Shown piece after piece: positions 45,105 to 55,114 of a stretch of DNA of 64,000 bases. The DNA is from Eudorina sp. 2006-703-Eu-15. Taxonomy: Eukaryota > Chlorophyta > Chlorophyceae > Chlamydomonadales > Volvocaceae. The notes under the pieces are model-generated. The model was not told where the DNA came from. It saw only the letters and a program-made list of their open reading frames with translations, and did not search any database. How positions within the stretch are numbered: the first letter of the stretch is position 1; each line of letters opens with the position of its first letter. Both the position numbers and the translations under genes were made by a program. Where the stretch lies: NCBI GenBank assembly GCA_003117195.1, contig BDSI01000021.1:558001-622000 (forward strand), read 5' to 3'.

Positions 45105-45378
45105 CGTTACATATCTGCCGGGCCGACACTGGCCGGGGGCGCTAACCCGCCCCATACGGGAGACCGCCGAAGCACTTTCCCCCGGATACGGGGGAAAGGG
45201 GCGTAAGGGGCCTCTGTCCCCTCGCTCTCAACCAAGGGCGCGTGCCCGATCCCCGAGGATCGGTGACCGCTGTGCCCCCTCAAGGGAGTGGGCGAAGGCC
45301 CATCCCGGGCGGTCTGCGCCTCGCAGTCCGCTGTTCAACCTCCTCAAGTCCTTGCAGCACCCAGGGCGCGTTTCGGAG

Positions 45379-45416
<38 letters not shown>

Positions 45417-46494
45417 ATGTCCCCTGAGCGTGTTCGTCTAATTAACCCACCCTTGAGTGTGTGTACAACGATTGCTGGTAGCTACAGTGTTCGAGATTAG
45501 AGTAACCACCCGTCACTCACCTCTCGGCGTTGTCGTCGTCATCGGGTAACATGGCCTCGCAACCCCCGCAGACGGTGGCGCTGCTAGACATGCTGGGACT
45601 TCCGTACAACCTGGACCATGCTGACGTCAGTAAGGGACCACCTGGACCCGGGCCCTCCTCAGCGGCGGCGGCGGCGACAGCACCGCAGCCGGCAACGGCG
45701 CTGGGGGCTGGGAATGTGGCCCGTCGTGGTGAGGACTTTTATGGGGGGCCGGGTCTTGCAAGTTGCAATCTGGGTGCGAGGGGCCAACTTGGTCATCATA
45801 GGTGCAGTCGAGTTGTGATGGCGACCATCAGGTGATGACCAGGATGGTAATGCGGGGGGAGGACTCGGATGCCTTTTTCCGGCTCTTGATAGATAGGTCG
45901 CAGATTCGCAACGCCGCCCTGGTGTGGCAACATTACGGTCTAAAACTACGGTAACTTCAAATCTGTGAATGAGTTCATTGTTGCAGACCGAAACGCGAAA
46001 GCGGTAGTTACAGTGAACGCGGGCAGATTGAGGCCAGCGTGGCAGGTACCGTTGCCGAGCTGTCATGCGGAAGGAAGCGCACCCGTCCCTCTTTGAACTA
46101 TGCTTTCGGGTGACTGAGATTCGTCCCTCATGACTTGCCGCCTGCTGCTGCAGCGCCCCTGTCGCTGGCGCCTCAGCTACAAGTTGGCCGACCACAGCCG
46201 GGGCCGGCAGCGCCCGGCCCCGTCCTGGCGCCCAACCCGGAGGAGATCGACCTGGGGGACCTGTCTGGGGAGGAGGAGGAGGAGGAGGAGCAGGCGGGGG
46301 AGCAGCGGCCTCAGCAGCAGCCGCAGGAGGGGGCGGAGGGGGCACCAAGCGTGTCCGATGTTGGCAGCGGCGGGGTTGATGGCAGCGGCGGGAATGGTGA
46401 CGGCGGTGGTGGGCCGGCGGTGCAGGGTTTGGGGGATTCCGTTGCGCAGACGCGGCTCGAGGAGGACCCCATGTTCCAGCCGGTCGGGTTGTGA
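40543..46494 (+). CDS. DBR1: RNA lariat debranching enzyme DBR1 (11 exons, 554 aa)
   Basis: Exons: 40543-40554, 41147-41263, 41591-41708, 42356-42455, 42726-42855, 43235-43342, 43733-44017, 44316-44433, 44815-44993, 45572-45728, 46154-46494; every junction is GT-AG and in phase. DBR1 hydrolyses the 2'-5' branch bond of excised intron lariats in the nucleus. Metallophosphoesterase motifs are complete: GCCHGDLD (residues 9-16), [13 protein letters not shown] (84-88), SHDWP (175-179) and AAHLH (226-230). Family-specific blocks are [54 protein letters not shown] and [14 protein letters not shown]. The C-terminal part has the usual [11 protein letters not shown] and [12 protein letters not shown], followed by an acidic and Gly/Gln-rich tail. 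The first exon codes only four residues (MKVT). Length is close to other DBR1 proteins. TGTAA occurs at 47539-47543, about 1 kb past the stop. Confidence 0.96.
45028..45101 (+). repeat. (GT)n microsatellite in DBR1 intron 9
   Basis: Uninterrupted run of about 36 GT units, 35 bp after the splice donor at 44994; a second shorter run (about 16 units) is at 45379-45411 in the same intron. Confidence 0.98.
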
Positions 46495-49001
46495 TATGAC
46501 GGGGTGTGCAGGGTTGCGTGGTTCGGGCGGGAACTTCCACTGCGGAGGCTGCCTGGACAGGCGGACAGGGATGGTGCTTGGTGGCGGCCAGGTTTCTTGA
46601 GTGGACGTATCCTTGGGCCTCGAGTGGCTGCCACGAACGGGGTGGTCTTCTTAGACGGAATGCGGCCTGGGGTCTGATGCAGGGGTGCGCCTTCGGGAAG
46701 CGATTTTCCTCTCGCAGAGGTTGGCAGTGTATGGTGGGAAGGATCCGCCTGTCACTGATGGACCGCGGGGCCCACTGTTACCAGCATGATTCATCACCGA
46801 TCCTTAACGGCAAGGCCGGTCCGGTCGTGTCCGTGGTCTTGCGTTTCAGTCGGGCGCCCTGGGGTTTAAACGCGTGCGGTATGAGAGACAGGCGGGATAG
46901 CGTCAGCGGTGACCATTGAGGTTTACGGGTACGCTGCACAAGAGGCGTCCACAATGCCTCGCATGCAAGGGCTCAGACTCATCAGAAGGCAAACGAATGG
47001 ACCTGCGCTTGGATTGACCCTCGTGGGCTGCATAATCGGATGACATCATGCACCTTCACGAAATCACAATGCAAGAAGCGTCAGGCAGGTTACGGCGGAT
47101 CCTCCAGGCAGGGCTCATTGGTGACAACTCGTAGCGAGGCGGAGGACCTCCTTGAGAGAGGAGATCCATTACAAAACGGTGGTCTGCGACATACAGCCCA
47201 GGCCGTCCTTGCTTCTGACAGACACACCGGCAACCTGCGGCCGGGCCCAGACGTCCGAAACAGATGCGGCGCTAACTCAGGTTCAGTCGGCACCAGAGCC
47301 CGGACCGAGTTCTCCAGGCCCGCTGTCGTGACGGATAATGCTACGAAGGACACTTTTTCGGGCAAAGGTCTACGCTGGTGTGGGTTGGGTTGCTCGCTTG
47401 CACCCACTCAGCAAAGCACGAATATGCCCTCGCTGCTCCAAAGCAACGACAGCACCGCGAATACCTTGTGTGACAGCCATCTCCCAAAACCACACACAAA
47501 GATAAGGAAAGACCGTCTTGTGAAAGGGTTCGACATCCTGTAACCATGGGGCGATACTGAGCCCGATGCCCCGCATGTTTGCAAGGCAGCTACAACGTCC
47601 TCGAACTGCAATCCACATACTCGGACAATGTGCTACGCAGCACATCATCATGTCAATCACGTATCAGGACCACCACTTATATACATACGCTTCCATCAGT
47701 CGAAAGCCCACTGCCATGTGCAGGTCGAACAGCAGATATGCATCCAAGTCGTACAACAGATGTGACAGTATTCCGCATGTCAGGAAGAAAGCTCGCGCCC
47801 ACTTCGGTGTCCTCTGCATGGACCCCTTGTCCCCATCAACCTCCACCGCCAACAACGCCATACGGCCCCGTCTTAGTATGGACCCCAGAGATGACCGGTG
47901 CCGGGCACCGTGCTCAAGTCCAGAAAGCCCCGGGCCGCTGGGCCGCCAGTCACGCACTGCCGCCGCCCGAGCTCCCGGAGGACCCGCCGCTCAGGCTGGC
48001 TACATGCACTGTTGAGGTCTCCACGCCAGACCCATGCATCCACCCATCCCTTCCATGCATCCATGCACTTCATTTGACCCCCTGCGCTGGTCATAATCGG
48101 GGCGCTGACCCCGTCATATACATCCACCCATGCATCTAGCCACTGCCTCCGTTTCATTCACCCTGGCGTTTGCGCAGCTCAGAGGAAGGGACGTGCAGAC
48201 GTGCTCGGAGGCCGAGGTCCGAGCACCGCTTCGGGCACGAGCGTGAACGGCAGATAACCTCCAATGCTCTGCTCAAATCTAAGTTCCATCCCCAACGAAG
48301 TACCATTTCCACCTCCAACGCCAATTCATTCGGCCCGTCGAGTCCACTTTCAGGCATTCCGAGGCAGGCCCTGTACGGGACCCATGCATGGGGCACCAGG
48401 GATCGCCCCCATGCTGCACCATACGCAGTATTTTCGCTGCCTATATGCCGTATCCTTCACTCCGACACCGGAATCGTGTCAACCCAGAGTACAGTCACCT
48501 CAGCGCCTCCACGCCGATGCTGCTGCCCTTTCGCGCCTGCCGGACGGCTGCCAGTGCGGTCTCGGGGTCTAGGGTATGGGGTCCGTTCCGCACCCTGCTA
48601 GATCACGGAGCCTCGAGGCCCCTCGGGGCGGGAGTTCGAGGGCCGCGGACGGAGCTGCGGTGCGATGTCAGAGCTGGCGGTGGCGCAGACCCCAAGTCAT
48701 CAAGCACTGCTGCTGCCTTCACAGCGGCCCACGGCCACGCACCACCCGCTGCCGTCATGGGCGGGTTTTCTGCAGGGGCAGACACGACCCACAGACGGCA
48801 GCGATGCCCATGAGTCCTGGCTGCCCGTACAGTCAGCGGCGGAAAAGGGGTCGCCGTTGCTCAATGTGCTCGGGCCCTCTCTATGACATCGGCAGGTCAA
48901 GCAAACGAACTGATGCCGGGATGGGGGAATCAGCGACGTGGTGGCGTCGTCGCACAGCCCATCCGGGCACGTGACAGGCCACTCAGACATAGTCCAACGA
49001 A
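46495..49001. other. Intergenic / UTR sequence
   Basis: Contains the DBR1 3' UTR (TGTAA at 47539) and the 3' part of the minus-strand gene. A minus-strand stretch at about 48770-48603 (NPPMTAAGGAWPWAAVKAAA onward, after a CTGCAG acceptor) has coding character and might be a last exon of the gene at 49002-50650, but the phase does not fit directly. Nothing else recognised. Confidence 0.4.
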
Positions 49002-50650
49002 CTACGTGCGACGTGGCGCATCATGCCTAGGGTGTAGCTGATTGACAGGACGGTACCATTTCCACTCCCAGAGCTGCACCACAATACCACACCAATGACG
49101 GCTCACCTGCCGCTTAGCCGCCGGTTCTGCCACCACGGGAGCGGCCCTCGCCTGCGCCATGAGCGTGGACTTGGCCGCAAGCCGCCGCAGCAGGTCCTGT
49201 GACTGCTCCACCGCGCGCGTCACCGTGGCCATATGGCGACGCATGCGGTCCAGGCGGCGCTGCATCCCGCCGATCTCTTCCTTGACCTGCTCCTCCAGCG
49301 TTTTCGCTTGGCGCTGGGATTGCAGCTGCGGCACCAGCCGCACACCCGCGGACGGCTTGGCGGACTGTCGCTTGAGCTCCTGCGGCCGCAGGCGCTCGTC
49401 AGCTGCGGCAGCCGCAGCCCGCGACCGTTTGGCCGCCCTTTCCTGTCGCCACTCATCGCGATATCGGTGCCAGATGTCCTGCCAGTCCTCATTTGGGTTG
49501 TCAAAATCCTCTCCAATGCCTGTGTCGCCACTGCGATACGCGTCCCACCAGTCCTCGAGCAGGCGTCGCTCCGCTTTGGCGTCGTCAGACGAGCCGGCCA
49601 GCTCCGAGTCGGACTCCCCACCAGACTCAAGCCAGGCGCCCTCGATGGCCTGCCCGTCTTCCACCTCCTCGTCCTCCTCCTGCTCGTCTTCCCCGTCCTC
49701 GTCTTCCTCCTCCTCGTCTTCCCCGTCCTCATCCTCCTCCTCGTCTTCCCCGTCCTCGTCCTCGTCCAGCTCCAGCTCTTGGCGCTTATCTGCTGCTGCC
49801 TGGACTCCCACCGCCCCCTCTTCCTCCTCGCCGTCATACACCTGGTCGCCGTCATCGTCTGAACTGAGTCCCGACATCAATGGTGCTGCGGGTGCTGTTC
49901 TTGCTGGTGCTGTTCCCGCAAGTCGCGCTCCTGCATCGCCACGGCCCGCGTCCTGGCGGGCGCCCGTCGTTGCCCCTGCGGCTTGCCCCGTCGTTGCGGC
50001 GGCAGTATTCGCTGGGCCAGTAACTTCGGCCAGCGGCCGGTGTGGGTTCCACGTGCTGCCCCTGAGGACACGCATGAATTTGAGGTAGTCGTCATGCGTT
50101 TTGAGTGCGCGGCACAGCATCGCGTCCGCTTTGGCGCCCTCCTGCGGTTACAGAATGGCGACGCAGATGGGGCCACGGGGACTTTACGTGGTAAGCCTGA
50201 CGGTATCCATACACGGTAACAAAAAAGAGCAAGTAGCAAGCTAGCCAGCTGTATTGCCCTGAAATTGCGAGGCTCCTTGCCGTATAGTAGCACTTTGTTT
50301 GTAGGTTGGCACTAAGCATGCGGCAAGTCAACGGGTTGGCTTACAGCTGTTTGCGGAAGTTGTGATCCGTATGCACGATCGTAGAATACGTTAAGTTCCT
50401 CGAGGCCCGCATTTGGAAATGCCTCCTGGAGCTGTTTCAGGTGGTGGTTGTAGTCACGAACGGTGCACAGAGACATGTTCTGGTACTTGCGGGTAAGCTC
50501 CAGAGTCTTGTTGATTCGAACCATAATGCGCGGAGTCGTATACCTTCTTTGGCCGAGTTTAAAGTAAAGGTAAAAGCCCTCCGGCTTGGGGAAACAGCCC
50601 TCGCCTATTGAAGCCGAGAACGACCCGCATCCTTCGCTGGCAACCGGCAT
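49002..50650 (-). CDS. Acidic protein of unknown function, at least 2 exons
   Basis: Exon 1 50650-50345 (102 codons: MPVASEGCGSFSASIGEG, FYLYFKLGQRRYTTPRIMVR, CTVRDYNHHLKQLQEAF, LEELNVFYDRAYGSQLPQ) joins by GT-AG in phase 0 to exon 2 starting at 50141 (EGAKADAMLCRALKTHDDYL, KFMRVLRGSTWNPHRPL). Exon 2 continues with an Ala/Thr linker, a long Asp/Glu run (about 49680-49780), WWDAYRSGDTGIGEDF, WQDIWHRYRDEWRQERAAKR and a coiled coil (LEEQVKEEIGGMQRRLDRM). The frame is open to 49002, but a good donor GTGAGC follows AAKRQ at 49107, after which the text loses coding character. The real C-terminus may therefore come from a further exon downstream. I do not recognise the family; the bipartite basic/acidic layout suggests a nuclear protein. 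Confidence 0.65.
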
Positions 50651-52680
50651 GTTGTAAATTATGCAAGGGAAGTCAAGTTGTAATATTTTGGCCTTGGAGC
50701 TCTGACCAAGCGCTTCAAGCTCAATACAAACAGGATCCAGTCTGGATCCTGCTGGTCAAGCCATTCCGTACAATATTCCCTGTGACAGCACAGCTTTCTA
50801 TCTGTCACACCTACCAAGCTGTTGGCGGTCAGTAATCTTAGTATCGTGCATCGTCACAAAACTTGATGCAGCAAATAGAGAACGCGTTAGAACGGGGCGC
50901 TCAGCTCTGCGCCGCGCAGCGGCCTAAAACACCCTGGTTACATCAAAGAATCACTGCTTATTTATGCGTATCAACATGGGATGATGATTCCTCTTCTCTG
51001 CGCCAATGGGCAGCGCGCTCCGAAGCCACTTTGCGCTTTCCGGTTTCCTTGTTTCGCAATACAGCACAAGTCGGATGATGGAATTGTTGACTGCCGTAAT
51101 ATGCTACGGGATCAGATGATGTACATAAGGTTCACGCCACGCGGTACCGCATGCGTTCCACTTACCGCTTCATCTTCCAGTGTTGGAGATACACGTGCGG
51201 GGCATAAGGACATATCTGAGGAAGCTAGCGTAAGCCAACCGATACATTACAGGGCAGTGCGGCGGGTCCCCTGCCAGCGGCGCCCTTACCCAACCCGTGT
51301 ATGAGCTCGTGCCAAGTGCAAGACCGATGCTCCGAACTCGAGAATCTGCAGGTTGTTTGACCAGGGGATCTCGGTGTAATATCAAGGTTTCCTCTGTAAC
51401 TCTCTCTTCACAAATTGGGTTAACAGACAGCTTGACGGTAGCAAGGCAGGCGCGCGTGTCTTGTCACAGTGCGGAAGTACGGAGGGCAAGGGACGGGAAC
51501 CGGACAAGTTCGGTTTGTCAAGCGTCGCCGCTGCGTATCCTGCCTGGGTTGCCCTGCTGACCACCTTTGCTCGCCTCCTCCCGCCGAAGCAGGTCCTCTT
51601 TGCTGCTCCCCACGGGCACCCCACCTCCGCGTCCGTACGGCAACTACTCAGGAACGCCTGACAGCCCACATTTTCTCAGTCCTGGACACTTATATAGATA
51701 GGAGCCGGGACTAAGGGTCGTGCCTTGTAACGGTACATATGGCAGCCACCGAAGCCATCGACCTGCACAGGGTTGCCTCCCGGTGCCTTCTCGCAATGCG
51801 GGCTCGTACTCGACTCCCGCCAGATGCCCAAGAGGTCAAACCACACAACCACCCATTAGCCATCCACATGTCAGGCTTCAATGAGGTTCCGGCACGTCGC
51901 CGACAAACCTGACATTTCCATTCCTGTTCTGCCTGCGTAAATAACACCCGACACTTCCATCTCCAGCATATGCCAATAAGCAGCACATCATCGTCAACCC
52001 ACCTACTACAGTATGTACATAACACCGTACGAGGACCAATGCGTACGGCACTTAACAAATCGAGCCGTACGGCAGATATAAACATAGTACGTACAGAAGG
52101 GCGAAGGAGCGCGGGGAACCAAAACCCCAGCGAGCACATGCTCACTTAAAAACCTCAGCTGCGGTCGTTTATTGCGTGTGGCCACGGAAAGAAAGTAAGT
52201 ACACGAGGTTTGTAAACAAGAGAAACAGCCGTGCCGCTCAAGCAGACAGCAAAGGCGCTCATTCGCGCCCTCAAGGTACACAGAAAGCAGTTTGGCTTTG
52301 CGGCAAGCAGCCGCGGCTGGCGCAGCCGCCGCAAACCCGCCATCCGGCAGCAAAAGCAGCCCTTAGTGCACGTACTTGACACCGCGGTTGTCGGCGGGGC
52401 TCCTGTACAGCACAAGCCAACGAACAACGACATCCGTGACATTCGATGCAGTCCGCAAAAAAAGGGCCTGTGGCAATCACAGACAACCACTTTGGGACAG
52501 CGTGCAGGATCCGACTCGTGCACCAGTACCATAGGTGCGGCCGGTTGCAGATCGATGACCCGAGATGGCGTGACAGGCCAGCGGCGCGAGATGGCAGACT
52601 GTGCGTGTGTATTCAGCAAGAACCCCGCCCCAATCCGCGCAACTGTGCGTTTGTTCGTAGGCATGCGGAGCAGGAGCGCG
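50651..52680. other. Intergenic, lower GC, no gene supported
   Basis: AT-rich just upstream of the acidic-protein gene (promoter side). TTACA at 52681-52685 is TGTAA on the minus strand, 155 bp after the p25-alpha stop. Open frames on both strands have codon use unlike the neighbouring genes. Confidence 0.45.
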
Positions 52681-52839
52681 TTACATGCCCGGAAATGCCC
52701 GTATGTCATACGACTGCCCCTGTCCAACCCATGACAATTAGCGACTGTGCGTGTGTGGTGATACGACATAGGTGCTGAGCAGACTGATTTCGGCAACGGG
52801 GACGTCAGGTGGCACGGTGCCATGGGCAGAGGTCAGGTT

Positions 52840-53936
52840 TCACCTATCGCAGAGTCCGGCAAGGCCCCCTGCCGCCATCTTGTCCACATTGGTGGGTCCA
52901 CCGTTCTTGTGGACACCCGTGTAGAGCCGCTTGTCGTCGTGAAACTGCAATGATAGCGGCAGGTACGTGGAACGCGGTTGCTTTAGGCAGATTCAGAGGT
53001 GCGTGGAACGCGGTTGTTTGATGCAGATTCACAAGAGCACCCAAGAGGTAGGTGGGTGGCTCGGGAGTAAGGTACGCTGCTGCACGAGTTCCTCGGGCCC
53101 CAACAGACAGACACGGCCCCACCTTGACCGCGGCCGCCTGTGTGGCGTTGGAGGTCGGGCTCGCAGCGGCAATCTTCTGCTCGAGCTCAGCACGTGGGAC
53201 GCCCTTCTTCTGGGCAAAGTGGTCCAGCGCGGAGCAGAACTGGCGGGGCGAGGGCAGCGGGAAGCCAGCAGGGGATGAGCATAGCGAGTGAAATCGTAGA
53301 GGAAACGTACATGAGCGAAGTATCTCAGAGCAATCAAGATAGCTTGAAGGTTCCCCATTGTGTTTGTGTCACAGTAAGGGTGTCTCCGGAATACGGGGAG
53401 CCGCCAACTCGGGCAACCAGTCCTACCTGGATGAAGTTGATAGTCCGATCGGTCTTGGCCTTAACCTACAGTAACATCGTAACGATAGAGTGTCTTTGAT
53501 GTCTCGCCGTGGAGATGGGCGATGGGCAATGGATAAAGGAGAGCAAGATGCATGAGTCATGCACCCAACGCAAGTTCTCCTCACCTTCATGAAGGTAATG
53601 TCCACTTCAGTGCTGGTGATGCACTTTGCATCCATAATTTTTGAGTCCTTGATGCATTTGCTGCGGCAGGCGAAGGTGCGAGCGGGGTGTATGTGAGGAC
53701 AGTGAGGAGGTCGGCATGCAGGCACCCCACACCAACGACAAACGATACTCCCGCGAGCAGCATACCTGAAATTCTTGTTGTCCATGTCCATCTTGAGCTA
53801 CGCACACAAAGTGAACGGGTGGTGAGTGCCCCTGGTGACCGAACGCTCGACATGCCAACAGCCCTGGCTCGCGCACCTCTTGACCTTTGCCATAAGAGGC
53901 GAAGGCGATGAAAGCCTGCTTGAGTGCGTCCGACAT
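52840..53936 (-). CDS. p25-alpha / TPPP family protein (6 exons, 142 aa)
   Basis: Exons 53936-53877, 53797-53766, 53660-53585, 53465-53427, 53239-53123, 52944-52840, all GT-AG, phases consistent, 429 bp in total. The family (tubulin polymerisation-promoting protein) binds and bundles microtubules and occurs in ciliated eukaryotes. The diagnostic order is complete: ALKQAFIAFASYGKG, then MDNKNFSKCIKDSKIMD, TSTEVDITFMKVKAKTDRTI, NFIQFCSALDHFAQKKG and the C-terminal LYTGVHKNGGPTNVD block. Full family length for the short type, without the N-terminal extension of vertebrate TPPP1. A flagellar role is likely by family; from memory a p25-alpha protein is in the Chlamydomonas flagellar proteome. TGTAA (minus) at 52685-52681. 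Confidence 0.95.
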
Positions 53937-55114
53937 GTTAGAGAGGCAGACAAGTCCACCCGACGTCAGAGCCGATTACTCAGAAGGGTGTGCAGAACCG
54001 AGAATAACTGAATTATAGATACGCTTTGAGCCGTAAATTTCCTTGTGCCCTGACATTGTTTGAGAGGCGCTTTTATGCTGCGCGAAGCACCGGTAAATCG
54101 TACAGAAGCGGTTAGGAAGTCCATCGGAACCCCTGAAACTGCTCCGGCCTTAGCCGAAACCGGCAGTAAGGAAAAGAAAGTTATGTCGGTTGTAAACGTG
54201 AAGGTTGAAGGGAACTCAGTCGTCTGTGGCATTTGCGGTGCGCATTTGCTTTCCACAGGCAGATGATCACAACCCGTGTGCATATGACGGTGCAGCAACA
54301 TCAACATAGGTGAAACCGCTGAATTCTCAGATCAGACGCGGCGGCGGGGAACATTCCGTTCGGCGCTTCGGCCGTTTCCGTGCTTCTCACCGAATCGCCG
54401 CTAAGCAGCATTCCGACAAAAAAATTGTCATACTGTCCTGAACGGTTTGCAGTGGCTCTCAGCCACGTCCATTGCGATACTACTCATCCAAAACGCGAAC
54501 GATAACGGAGATGAACACAATTTAGGTGTCGAAACCGCCGCCCTGAAACGCACCAAAACTCCCCCTTCCGCGAACCCCACACGTTACTAACCGCAACAAA
54601 AACGGCCAACACGCAATCGTAGCCTGCATAGGCACTGAGCCGACGCGTCAAGGATACGTGAACGACAGCTCCCCCGCGAAACTAGCCGGGCGGGTCCCGC
54701 GCGTCGGCACCAAACGCCTGCACATCCCCCGCTTCGCTAGGCACGGTCCTGTCTGCGCATCCCCGCCCGACAGCCAACTGCATCCCAGCTCATCCTGCTT
54801 TCTCCCAAACACCCACTCAATAACACATGCACATACACACACCTCGGAGCCCGTGGTGGCGCGGTTGCCTTGTTCACGCGCCTACATACGGTAAGGTATT
54901 TTCTTGCAGGTTATATGGCAAGTATATTGCCACCTGGGATCGGGCGGGCGGGCGGGCTGCATTTCTAAACACACACCTTGGAGCTTTCCAAGGCTGCTGT
55001 TCCCCTGGCGCTCCCCCTCGTCACCCCGGGGTCTCCGCCAGCCGCCCCCTTCCCCTCCCGAAGCCAAACCTGCGCACTGCCAGCGGCCTGCCTAGCACCC
55101 CCGCCCAACACTGC
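53937..55114. other. Intergenic between p25-alpha and RIF1
   Basis: 5' flank of the p25-alpha gene and 3' flank of the RIF1 gene. A small plus-strand frame at 54060-54266 exists but lacks support. Nothing else recognised. Confidence 0.45.

Noticed and set aside
44070..45206. 378-codon plus-strand frame ending in a long Cys-Val run
   Set aside because: It crosses DBR1 exons in the wrong frame and its Cys-Val part is the translated GT microsatellite.
46506..46919. 137-codon frame after DBR1
   Set aside because: It lies in the DBR1 3' UTR ahead of the TGTAA signal and has no protein-like features.
52231..52734. 167-codon plus-strand frame
   Set aside because: Basic, composition-driven sequence with low third-position GC, in an intergenic region.
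54060..54266. Small plus-strand gene with a CGICGAH motif
   Set aside because: Only 68 codons, no partner exon, codon use not clearly coding, and no family recognised.
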